A stretch of 64,000 nt of DNA from Mangrovimonas futianensis. Its GTDB lineage: Bacteria; Bacteroidota; Bacteroidia; Flavobacteriales; Flavobacteriaceae. The stretch covers positions 434,001 to 498,000 of the forward strand of contig NZ_JAJJNF010000001.1 of NCBI RefSeq assembly GCF_021245805.1. The letters are read 5' to 3'. A program made the position numbers and the translations under genes. The notes under the pieces were generated by a model. It was not told the DNA's origin. It was given only the letters and a program-made list of their open reading frames with translations, and did no database searches. Positions within the stretch are counted from its first letter, which is position 1; every line of letters begins with the position of its first letter. Of the stretch, positions 42,689 through 51,074 are shown piece after piece.

Positions 42689-43704
42689 TACATCTTATTA
42701 TTAGAATTCAATTCTGCCAACAACCCATCTAAATAGGCCTCAAACTCTTCTTTGTTTTTGATACCATCGGATTCCTGTTCCCAAGCACCTAAAAAGTAAA
42801 AGGAAATAGGTTCTGTTGTTGGTTTAAATTCTACCAAATAATCAAACTCTCCTTTTTTGACTTCCGCAGTAGTTGCGACCTCATAAAAAACCGCCATCCC
42901 TAATTTATCGGGCACCAAAGTTTGTTCGCCATAAGTAGCAATATATCCCCATTTTTTGTTATCACTTAGTTTTTCCAAATAGTCCACTTCGTGATTGATA
43001 ATTCCTGTTACAATACCATTTACTGCTTTAGAAGGTTTAATGGTGTGCTTAGTATATCTTTTATCTGGCTGAATACTCAAGGTAGATTTCAAATCAATAC
43101 TTTCATCACCTGTTTTCCATCCAAAGTAATTGACATGAACAGTAGATAAGGCATCAGAATTTTCTACGGAAGCAAAGGTTGAATCGACTTCTTGGAAATG
43201 CTGCACTTCATTATTGACTAATCTACCTAGGGAACCTACTCCCAAACCTTTGCCAACCTTAAGTATATCTTGCCCCCAGGGTTCTGGCTCATGATAGGAA
43301 TCAAATCCATCTTGCCCCACTTGGGCCAAAACCATGGTATCGGTTTTTTTACCAAAAATATCAATAGCATTTCGCCAATCTAAATACAATCTATACCCTA
43401 CTTTGTTACTCTCCCAACCTGGACCTTCATATCGAATGTACCACGAGTGATCAGTATGTTGTTCTGGAACTTTAAGATTATCAACATTTTTAAAAGAGGT
43501 GCCATTGGCATATTCCTTATGGCCTCTCGGCCCATCCACCCATTCACCTCCTTGTGCAATGGCAATTTCGGCATAGGTTTTAGGGATAGACTTTTCCGCC
43601 TGTTCTACTACAACATCTTCATCAGGAGTTTCTTTCTTTTCATTTTTACAAGCCAAGAACAAAGCTCCAAGACATATTACAACAATATAATTTCGTTTTT
43701 TCAT
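42688..43704 (-). CDS. DUF4861 lipoprotein
   Basis: A 338-residue lipoprotein (LGALFLACKNE). The body (HSWYIRYEGPGWESNKVGYR; SYHEPEPWGQDILKVGKGLGVGS; ESFYFLGAWEQE-type ending) matches the DUF4861 family, which is frequent in pectin and ulvan loci of marine Bacteroidota. Its activity is not established from sequence; a lyase or hydrolase acting on uronate-containing oligomers has been suggested by context. It lies between the cupin and an esterase gene. Confidence 0.75.
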   Translation of the reverse strand: MKKRNYIVVICLGALFLACKNEKKETPDEDVVVEQAEKSIPKTYAEIAIAQGGEWVDGPRGHKEYANGTSFKNVDNLKVPEQHTDHSWYIRYEGPGWESNKVGYRLYLDWRNAIDIFGKKTDTMVLAQVGQDGFDSYHEPEPWGQDILKVGKGLGVGSLGRLVNNEVQHFQEVDSTFASVENSDALSTVHVNYFGWKTGDESIDLKSTLSIQPDKRYTKHTIKPSKAVNGIVTGIINHEVDYLEKLSDNKKWGYIATYGEQTLVPDKLGMAVFYEVATTAEVKKGEFDYLVEFKPTTEPISFYFLGAWEQESDGIKNKEEFEAYLDGLLAELNSNNKM

Positions 43705-43709
43705 AGGGT

Positions 43710-44618
43710 TTAATTTTTCTTTAATGTCTTATCTAAAAATACACTAATATGGTTTAAAGTCTTCTCAAACCATGGGTGAAACAACCAGAAAGAATGAGGA
43801 CTCCCTGGCAATGTATAATGATCACTAAAAATATTATAGTTATCTAATTTTTTAGTCATATCGTCCCTTCCAGCATGGAATCTGGGAAACGAACTACTGA
43901 TAAACAAAATAGGCGGGGAATTTTTGGAAACATGGTTAATAGGGGAAGCATTTTCCCAATTTTCTTGAGCCTCTTCATAAACACCTCCCAACCAAAAGGC
44001 TGCCATATCTCCTTCTGATGATTCTGGATGCCTAAAAGCTAGCACGCCATCAATATTCACAACAGCTCGAACTAAATCAGCTTCCAAATAACCTACCAAA
44101 GTGGCTATTTGAGCCCCAGCCGAAGCTCCTAAAACGACTATATTGTCTTTATTAATTTGATATTCTTTAGCATGTTTTCTAATAAAACGAAGTGCTTCTG
44201 TAACATCATCTATAGCTGCCGGGTATTTAGCTTCATCTGATAGACGATATTCCACGGCAAAACATTGGTATCCTTTTAAAGCTAAGTGGGCTGCTAAAGG
44301 CGCCATCAATTTTTTATCTCCCGATTTCCAACCTCCACCGTGAACCAAAATAATAGCAGGGGTATTGGATACAGATGTATTCTCATAACGATCTAAATGC
44401 AACTTTCGGTCACCTATGGTTCCATAAACCAAATTTTTCTGAATTTTCAAATTAGGTGCTTCAGGTATTGCCACCTCTTTGATATCTGGATGCTTTTTAA
44501 CCAATTTCTTGTAGGTAGAGGCTACAGTATAGGATGTATCCTTTTTAATTTGCTGAAAAGCCATTCCATAGGAAGTCAACAACATTATCAAACATATGAT
44601 TGGAAATTTCACTTTCAT
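43710..44618 (-). CDS. Alpha/beta-hydrolase esterase, first gene of the pectin operon
   Basis: A 302-residue secreted protein (signal peptide to MAFQQ, ~22). HGGGWKSGDKK is the oxyanion loop and GASAGAQ the nucleophile motif; the His is in GSPHSFW. It resembles esterases that deacetylate polysaccharides. It is the first gene of the minus-strand unit down to 32076, in which every gap is at most 20 bp. A terminator stands before it (44635-44662), so a promoter for the unit should lie within 44619-44720. Only a weak -7-like match was seen. Confidence 0.8.
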   Translation of the reverse strand: MKVKFPIICLIMLLTSYGMAFQQIKKDTSYTVASTYKKLVKKHPDIKEVAIPEAPNLKIQKNLVYGTIGDRKLHLDRYENTSVSNTPAIILVHGGGWKSGDKKLMAPLAAHLALKGYQCFAVEYRLSDEAKYPAAIDDVTEALRFIRKHAKEYQINKDNIVVLGASAGAQIATLVGYLEADLVRAVVNIDGVLAFRHPESSEGDMAAFWLGGVYEEAQENWENASPINHVSKNSPPILFISSSFPRFHAGRDDMTKKLDNYNIFSDHYTLPGSPHSFWLFHPWFEKTLNHISVFLDKTLKKN

Positions 44619-44634
44619 ACCATTTCATCTAAAA

Positions 44635-44662
44635 AATAAGCCTGACAGCTATCAGGCTTATT
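44635..44662 (-). terminator. Intrinsic terminator of the second GH28 gene
   Basis: An 11-bp stem AATAAGCCTGA/TCAGGCTTATT with a 6-base loop is followed on the minus strand by a T run. It lies 60 bp past the stop of the GH28 gene at 44724 and separates it from the esterase-led operon. Confidence 0.85.
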
Positions 44663-44723
44663 TAAAAAACAACATTTCAATTCAAACTAATTTATAGTAA
44701 ACTCAATTGCTAAAAATTCAACT

Positions 44724-46169
44724 TCAAGGTTTGGCGGACTCAATTGGAGATTCCATAAGTTCACCATTAATTTTTGTATTTATTAATTTCAGATTTTCCA
44801 CAGACTCCATAGAAAAAGGTTCTTCGACCTGATCTATAACAACATCTTTAAATGTAATATTGGAAATAGGTGATTCAGCATAACCTTTGGCTAGAATTCC
44901 ATATTTACCACCATTCTTTACTTTGACATTTTCTAAAAGAATGTTCTTCACCTCTGGTATGAATTCACCTTCCTGTCCAGCATAAATGCCATAAAATAAA
45001 TTGACTCTCAAAACGGCTTCTTTAACTTGTCCGACATTTAAATTCCTGACATAAACTCCATCAACTACACCACCTCTTCTGGAATTGGTTTTAATTCGAA
45101 TAGCTCTATCCAAATTTGGACTATCCATTTCACAGTTTTCAACATAAACATTGGATACACCTGCTGACATTTCACTTCCAATTACCACACCACCGTGTCC
45201 ATCAATCATTTTACAATTCTGAACAATGATGTTTTCGCTTTTCATTCCTACTCGCCTACCTTCATTATCACGACCTGCTTTAATAGCAATACAATCATCA
45301 CCCGTATTAAATGTGCAATTCTTTATCCACACATTTTTGGAGTATTCTGGATCGCAACCATCATTATTAGGCCCATGACTTTCAACAGTAACACCATCGA
45401 CAATCACATTTTCAGATTTGATAGGGTGTATAACCCAAAAAGGAGCATTCACGATTTTCACCCCTTCAATCAACACATTTTTACATTCAAAGGGCTCAAT
45501 AAATGTAGGCCTCAAATAATGCCCATCTCCAAAAACTCTATCTTTAAGAGGTACACCTGCCTGCCCCATCTCCATCAATCTTGGCAAATTCAAACTATCT
45601 CTTTGAGAAGGTTCCCCTTCTTTCCAACCATAAACATCCTTTTTACACCATGGCCACCAATTGGTTTCATTCGCTTGCCCATTTAAAACTCCAGAACCTG
45701 TTATAGCCACATTTGTTTTTTTGTAAGCATACACCAATGGCGAGTAATTCATCAATTCTATTCCTTCATAAGAGGTATGTACTAATGGCAAATAAGCCTT
45801 AGGATCGGTTTTAAATAAAATTTCAGCATCCTTATCAAGATGTAAATTGACATTGTCTTGAAGATGAATAGGGCCTGTGAAAAATTTACCTTCCGGTATC
45901 ACCACCTTGCCCCCTCCAGTTGAAGAACAAAGGCGAATTACCGAATCAATAATTTTTGTGTTGTCGAAAACACTATCTCCCTTTGCTCCATAGTCCATTA
46001 TATTATATACTTCATTCTTAAATTCTGGTGCCTTTATAGTTTCCAAGACCGCCTTCATATCACTCCATGGATTAAAAACGACCGACTCCTTTTTATCAGA
46101 ACATCCCAAAACAGAAACCAGCATTAAAAAAAGTAACCCTAAAAAATTTCTTACCCTCATAAAGAACAA
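44724..46169 (-). CDS. GH28 polygalacturonase, lipoprotein
   Basis: A 481-residue lipoprotein (SVLGCSDKK, Cys ~22). All classical GH28 motifs are present: GPNNDGCDPEYS (NTD-type Asp), GDDCIAIKAGRD (Asp pair), GHGGVVIGSEMS and RAIRIKTNSRRGG. It is better conserved than the GH28 at 32076. As an anchored enzyme it would act in the periplasm or on the cell surface on pectic oligomers. The gene has its own promoter (TTG 46250-46248; TAGGTTTG 46227-46220) and terminator, and is divergent from lacI. Confidence 0.9.
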   Translation of the reverse strand: MFFMRVRNFLGLLFLMLVSVLGCSDKKESVVFNPWSDMKAVLETIKAPEFKNEVYNIMDYGAKGDSVFDNTKIIDSVIRLCSSTGGGKVVIPEGKFFTGPIHLQDNVNLHLDKDAEILFKTDPKAYLPLVHTSYEGIELMNYSPLVYAYKKTNVAITGSGVLNGQANETNWWPWCKKDVYGWKEGEPSQRDSLNLPRLMEMGQAGVPLKDRVFGDGHYLRPTFIEPFECKNVLIEGVKIVNAPFWVIHPIKSENVIVDGVTVESHGPNNDGCDPEYSKNVWIKNCTFNTGDDCIAIKAGRDNEGRRVGMKSENIIVQNCKMIDGHGGVVIGSEMSAGVSNVYVENCEMDSPNLDRAIRIKTNSRRGGVVDGVYVRNLNVGQVKEAVLRVNLFYGIYAGQEGEFIPEVKNILLENVKVKNGGKYGILAKGYAESPISNITFKDVVIDQVEEPFSMESVENLKLINTKINGELMESPIESAKP

Positions 46170-46209
46170 TATAAAATGAATTCAAAAACTTATCGAAAAG
46201 CAAAAATGC

Positions 46210-46250
46210 AATCGATTACCAAACCTAAAAAATTTCAAAATACTTTCCAA
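46210..46250 (-). promoter_or_regulatory. GH28 promoter with LacI-type operator at the start site
   Basis: Minus-strand TTG (46250-46248), a 20-bp spacer and TAGGTTTG (46227-46220) match the Bacteroidota promoter. Right after the -7 box lies AATCGATT (46210-46217) within GCAATCGATTACC, similar to the operator before susC. Confidence 0.65.
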
Positions 46251-46380
46251 GTAAATATGCAAAAAGCTCTATCTTTTATTGCGTTATTGAAAAAAAACAC
46301 CGTATTTTTATTCTATATTAGGATTTTTAAAACCCTATTTTGTTGTAATTTACAATTATCAAAAGGATATTTATTTTATA

Positions 46381-46427
46381 TTGTAATCGATAACAAGATT
46401 TCTGAAAAGAAAAAATAATTATATTTG
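46381..46427 (+). promoter_or_regulatory. lacI upstream operator and -7 element
   Basis: TTGTAATCGATAACAA (46381-46396) is a near-perfect dyad with the CG centre typical of LacI-family operators. TATATTTG (46420-46427) is a perfect -7 box before the ATG at 46462. A second dyad without CG centre, TTGTAA-T-TTACAA, lies at 46343-46355. Autoregulation is inferred. Confidence 0.6.
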
Positions 46428-46461
46428 TCGACCCATTTCTTCACTAATATTTTCTAATTCA

Positions 46462-47472
46462 ATGGCGAAAAAGACTACGATTTATGATATAGCCAAAGAG
46501 CTAAACATTACGGCTGCCACAGTGTCAAGAGCCTTAAATAACAATCCAAAAATTAGTGAAGCTACAAGAGCCCTCGTCTTGGAAACTGCATCTAAAATGA
46601 ATTACGAGCAAAACAAATTGGCTTTGGCCTTAAAAAGAGGACGAAGCCATAATGTAGGAGTTGTGGTTCCAAGAGTAGATAGTAATTTTTTCGGCTCAGT
46701 CATTAGAGGGATTGAAGAAGAATTGAACCCTCATGGATACCACGTAATCATTTGCCAAACTCACGAGAGCACGGAAAGGGAATCTGCCAATATTGAAACC
46801 TTATTAAATGCCCAAGTAGATGGTATTTTAATTTCAACTTCATATACCGAAACCAAACCCTTCAAAAAGGTCTTAGATAAAAATGTTCCCCTTATCTTTT
46901 TTGATAGAAAGTTGCAAATGGACGGAGTTAGCTCAGTTACCATCAATGACTTTGAAGGAGGCTACAAAGCAACTAAACACCTCATTGACATGGGATATAA
47001 ACGAATAGCCCATGTTGGAGGAGACCGCTCCCTTCTTATCTATAAAGATCGTTTTTCAGGTTACAAACAAGCACTACTTGATGCAGGCCTAGAAGTCAAT
47101 GAATCATACATCATTGAAACAAAAAGTAGCCTGCAGAATGGAGCCATGGCCATCCAAAGCCTAATCAATCTCGACCCCAAACCTAATGCACTTGTGTCAT
47201 CAAGTGATTTTGTTGCCTTAGGCGCCATCCAAGAATTAAAAAGATTAGGCTATAACGTCCCTCAAGACTTTGCGGTGGTAGGCTTCAGTAATGAACCATT
47301 TACAAAATTCATGGAATCCACTATTAGTACGGTCAACCAATTCCCTTTGGAAATGGGCAGAATGACCGCTAAAGTATTTCTGGAGCAAATAAAAAATGCC
47401 TCAAAAGTGAAGATTGAAAAAAAGGTTGTTTTGGATCCAGAACTTATCGTGAGGGACTCCTCCAAGAGTTAA
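46462..47472 (+). CDS. LacI-family transcriptional regulator of the pectin locus
   Basis: A 336-residue regulator. The N-terminal LacI helix-turn-helix is TIYDIAKELNITAATVSRALN with the hinge helix near residue 50. A periplasmic-binding-protein-like sugar domain follows (VGVVVPRVDSNFFG; VPLIFFDRKL; AVVGFSNEPF). It is placed between the GH28 gene (divergent) and the susCD genes (same direction). Operators with an AATCGAT core lie at both flanking promoters and its own. Regulators here typically respond to a pathway intermediate such as a keto-uronate. Confidence 0.9.
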   Translation: MAKKTTIYDIAKELNITAATVSRALNNNPKISEATRALVLETASKMNYEQNKLALALKRGRSHNVGVVVPRVDSNFFGSVIRGIEEELNPHGYHVIICQTHESTERESANIETLLNAQVDGILISTSYTETKPFKKVLDKNVPLIFFDRKLQMDGVSSVTINDFEGGYKATKHLIDMGYKRIAHVGGDRSLLIYKDRFSGYKQALLDAGLEVNESYIIETKSSLQNGAMAIQSLINLDPKPNALVSSSDFVALGAIQELKRLGYNVPQDFAVVGFSNEPFTKFMESTISTVNQFPLEMGRMTAKVFLEQIKNASKVKIEKKVVLDPELIVRDSSKS

Positions 47473-47795
47473 TAAAACTTAGAAACAAGAATTATTTTTC
47501 AATCCTATTTAGGGGCACCTCGGTTTTAATTTAGTCACTTACGATAATTTATATACTTATTGCGTATAATCATTCGCCCTATTAAACCTCCCTTCATTGC
47601 TTTCCACTAACACAACTAATTCTTATTTAACACCTTTACAACAGGCATCGAATTACTTTTGTTAATTCTTCATTTAAAGTTATTAAAATTGCGATATTCA
47701 AATTTTTATCAATAATTAATTGCGTAATTCAAAATTAATAATAAATTTGTGTAATCGATTACATGTTTATTACTAATTTTTTTAACTAACTTTTT
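47473..47795. other. lacI-susC intergenic region
   Basis: About 320 bp with no gene. Its right end carries the susC promoter and operator described separately. No clear terminator of lacI was found, so some read-through into susC is possible. Confidence 0.5.
47720..47763 (+). promoter_or_regulatory. susC promoter with palindromic operator
   Basis: TTG (47720-47722), a 19-bp spacer and TAAATTTG (47742-47749) form a good Bacteroidota promoter. Directly after comes the perfect 14-bp palindrome TGTAATCGATTACA (47750-47763), covering the expected transcription start. It has the CG centre of LacI-type operators and matches those at 46210 and 46381. Confidence 0.75.
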
Positions 47796-50700
47796 ATGCA
47801 CAACAATTTAATTGATGACTTGTTTTCCAAGTTTTTACATTGGAAAACATTTGGAATTTTGAAAAGTAATTCACGGTCGGTATTCCTCCTTTTTCTTTTT
47901 GTTTTGAGCACCTCTTTTATTCAGGCTCAAACAAAACAAATTACAGGAACGGTAACCGATGGTGAATTAGGAGGTCCTTTGGTAGGAGCCAATATTTTGG
48001 TAAAAGGAAAGGCCAAAGGAACAACTACCGATTTTGACGGAAACTATTCCCTAGACCTCGACGATTCTTCCGCAATTTTAATTTTTTCATACACTGGATT
48101 TATCTCTCAGGAAGTCCCAGTAAATGGTAAAACAACAATTGATGTCGTTCTACAACCAGACCAGGAGGCTTTAGACGAAGTAGTTATTATTGGATATGGT
48201 ACTACCAAAAAATCTGACCTCACTGGATCGGTTGTTGCCATAGATGGAGATGACCTTGCTGCACAACCAATTGCCAGCGCAGCTGAAGCACTGACCGGTC
48301 GTTTAGCAGGGGTTCAAGTAACCTCAACCGAAGGATCTCCAGACGCAGAAATAAACATTAGAGTTCGTGGAGCAGGATCTTTAACTCAAGATAGCTCACC
48401 CTTAATTATTGTTGATGGATTTCCTGTTAACAGCATGAGTGATATATCCCCATCTGACATTGAGAATATCAGTGTTTTAAAAGACGCATCTTCTACCGCT
48501 ATTTATGGATCTAGAGGTGCTAATGGGGTTGTAATTATCACAACCAAAAGCGGAAAAACAGGAAAAATATCAGTTAACTTCAATATGTTTTATGGTTTCA
48601 AGAAGCTAGCAAACACTATTGATGTTTTAGAACCAGAAGACTATGTAAAATGGCAATATGAATATGCCCTTTTAAGAGACAATATCGATTCTTACGAAAC
48701 CTATTTTGGATCCTATTCTGATTATGACCAATACGTAGGAATGCAAGGAAATAACTGGCAAGAACAAATTTATGGTCAAACAGGAGAGGTTCAAAGTAGA
48801 GACTTATCGGTACGTGGTGGTACAGATAAAATCAACTACAACTTCAATTATGCCCATTTTGATGAAAAGGCAATCATGGTTGGTTCTGATTTCAAAAGAG
48901 ACAACTTAACGTTAGCTTTAAAAGGAAAAGCAAGTGATAAGGTTGACCTTTCATTTACAGTACGTTATGCCGACACTGAAATTAATGGTGGTGGTGCAAA
49001 CGAACAAAATGAGGTGTCCTCTGCAGATGCCCGTTTAAGACATAGTGTTGGTTACTCTCCAATTCCTTTACCTGGATTAACAACAACCAATACAGACGAA
49101 GCACTATCCAGCTATTTGGTTAATCCTTTTGTAGCCGTAAATGACAATCAAAGAAGACAAACAAGAAAAAACTTAAACATGATAGGTAGTTTTTCTTGGG
49201 AAATCATTGATAACTTACAATTTAAAAGTGACTTTGGTTTGAATAATAGATTTGACTTAGACTATCGCTTTTATGGTAGATCTACATATTATTCCAACAA
49301 CAGACCTCCAGCAGAATATCAAGGTCTTCCTTCTTTATTAATTAGAGATAGAAAAAGAGAAGATTTCAGAAATGCAAATACAATTAACTATGATTTTGCA
49401 AACCTTATTAAAAACGATAATCACCGACTAAAAATTCTTTTAGGGGAAGAGATGATTGTTGCCAAGAACAACTTAGTTACCAGTGAGATTCAAGGATTTC
49501 CAAAAGATTTTGATTTCGGAACATCCATCAATTTAACTACTCAAGGAACACCGCTTTCCGTAGACAATTTCTACAGTCCTGATGATAAATTATTATCCTT
49601 TTTTGGAAGGTTGAACTACGATTTATTTGATAAATATCTTTTGACCGCAACTTATCGTATGGATGGTTCCAGTAAGTTTCTTGGAAGCAATCGCTGGGGA
49701 TACTTCCCTTCTGCGGCCTTGGCATGGAAAATGTCTGAAGAACCATTTCTTCAAAATACAGACTGGTTAGATCTATTGAAACTTCGTGTAAGTTATGGAG
49801 AAGTAGGTAACAATAATATTCCTGCAGGACAAACGGTTCAAAGTTTTGAATCTTCAAACACGGCGTATTTAAATGACATCAATAATTATTGGGCGCCTTC
49901 AAGTATTATGGCTAACCCAGATTTGAAATGGGAAACTACCGTATCTCAAAACCTAGGTTTGGATTTCGGATTATTTAACGGACGTTTAGATGGAGCTGTA
50001 GAAGTTTATAGAAACATTACTCAAGACCTATTGATTAGATTCCCTACTCCTGGTACTGGTTACGATAGCCAATACCGAAACATGGGAGAGTTGGAAAACA
50101 AAGGTTTGGAAGCTTCCTTAAATATTGCCGCCATTCAAAAAGAGGATTACGGACTGAACCTATCCTTTAACGTGGCTATGAATAGAAACAAAGTTAGATC
50201 GTTAGGAATCATGGACGATTTTGGAACCAACACTAATTGGGCTTCTACTCAAATAGGAAACGACTACTTTATACAAGTTGGAGAACCAATAGGTCTTATG
50301 TATGGTTACCAAAGCGATGGAAGGTATGAAATTTCAGATTTCAGCTATGATGCGACAACTGGCACTTACACGTTGCTAGATGGAGTTGCAGACAGCAGCC
50401 CTGTTGTAGGTGATGTTCAACCAGGTATGATGAAATTAAAGGATATTAATGGTGACGGTGTTGTAGATGTTGATGATAACGACGTCATAGGAGATGCTAA
50501 TCCAAACTTAACAGGAGGTATGGTTCTGAATGCTTATGCTTACGGATTTGATTTGACTGCAGCATTTAACTTCAGCGTTGGCAACGACGTATACAATGCT
50601 AATAAAATTGAGTTTAATACGGCAAACCAGAATGGCCAATATAGAAACCTTTCTTCAGAAATGGCTGATGGCGTAAGATGGACAAACTTAAACCCAACGA

Positions 50701-51056
50701 CTGGTGAATTGGTAACAGACCCACAAGAATTGGCTGCTCTTAATGCCAATACTACCATGTGGTCACCATACATGCAAAACTTTGTGTTTAGTGATTGGGC
50801 TGTTGAAGATGGGTCGTTTTTAAGATTAAATACCTTAACTTTAGGGTATACCGTTCCAAATTCGTTATTAGAAGCTGCTGGAATTACCAAATTAAGATTC
50901 TATGCCACTGCAAACAACGTATTTATAATAACGAATTATTCTGGTCTTGACCCAGAGGTTTCTACAAGAAGAAGAACACCTCTAACACCTGGAGTGGATT
51001 ATTCTCCATATCCAAGAAGTAGACAACTCGTATTTGGTTTAAACCTAAACTTTTAA
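47796..51056 (+). CDS. susC: SusC-like TonB-dependent transporter
   Basis: A 1086-residue outer-membrane transporter. After a signal peptide (to FIQA, ~45), a carboxypeptidase-regulatory-like domain lies at about 48-125 (GTVTDGELGGPLVGANILVKG). The plug follows (EVVIIGYGTTKKSDLTGSV; NISVLKDASSTAIYGSRGANG), then a 22-strand barrel ending in an aromatic residue (GLNLNF). With the SusD gene 6 bp downstream it forms the uptake pair for pectic oligosaccharides. It is regulated by the promoter and palindrome at 47720-47763. Confidence 0.97.
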   Translation: MHNNLIDDLFSKFLHWKTFGILKSNSRSVFLLFLFVLSTSFIQAQTKQITGTVTDGELGGPLVGANILVKGKAKGTTTDFDGNYSLDLDDSSAILIFSYTGFISQEVPVNGKTTIDVVLQPDQEALDEVVIIGYGTTKKSDLTGSVVAIDGDDLAAQPIASAAEALTGRLAGVQVTSTEGSPDAEINIRVRGAGSLTQDSSPLIIVDGFPVNSMSDISPSDIENISVLKDASSTAIYGSRGANGVVIITTKSGKTGKISVNFNMFYGFKKLANTIDVLEPEDYVKWQYEYALLRDNIDSYETYFGSYSDYDQYVGMQGNNWQEQIYGQTGEVQSRDLSVRGGTDKINYNFNYAHFDEKAIMVGSDFKRDNLTLALKGKASDKVDLSFTVRYADTEINGGGANEQNEVSSADARLRHSVGYSPIPLPGLTTTNTDEALSSYLVNPFVAVNDNQRRQTRKNLNMIGSFSWEIIDNLQFKSDFGLNNRFDLDYRFYGRSTYYSNNRPPAEYQGLPSLLIRDRKREDFRNANTINYDFANLIKNDNHRLKILLGEEMIVAKNNLVTSEIQGFPKDFDFGTSINLTTQGTPLSVDNFYSPDDKLLSFFGRLNYDLFDKYLLTATYRMDGSSKFLGSNRWGYFPSAALAWKMSEEPFLQNTDWLDLLKLRVSYGEVGNNNIPAGQTVQSFESSNTAYLNDINNYWAPSSIMANPDLKWETTVSQNLGLDFGLFNGRLDGAVEVYRNITQDLLIRFPTPGTGYDSQYRNMGELENKGLEASLNIAAIQKEDYGLNLSFNVAMNRNKVRSLGIMDDFGTNTNWASTQIGNDYFIQVGEPIGLMYGYQSDGRYEISDFSYDATTGTYTLLDGVADSSPVVGDVQPGMMKLKDINGDGVVDVDDNDVIGDANPNLTGGMVLNAYAYGFDLTAAFNFSVGNDVYNANKIEFNTANQNGQYRNLSSEMADGVRWTNLNPTTGELVTDPQELAALNANTTMWSPYMQNFVFSDWAVEDGSFLRLNTLTLGYTVPNSLLEAAGITKLRFYATANNVFIITNYSGLDPEVSTRRRTPLTPGVDYSPYPRSRQLVFGLNLNF

Positions 51057-51074
51057 TTCAAAATGACTATCAAG

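Noticed and set aside
46176..46418. 80-codon plus-strand frame between GH28 and lacI
   Set aside because: It runs through promoters and operators; composition is that of AT-rich non-coding DNA.
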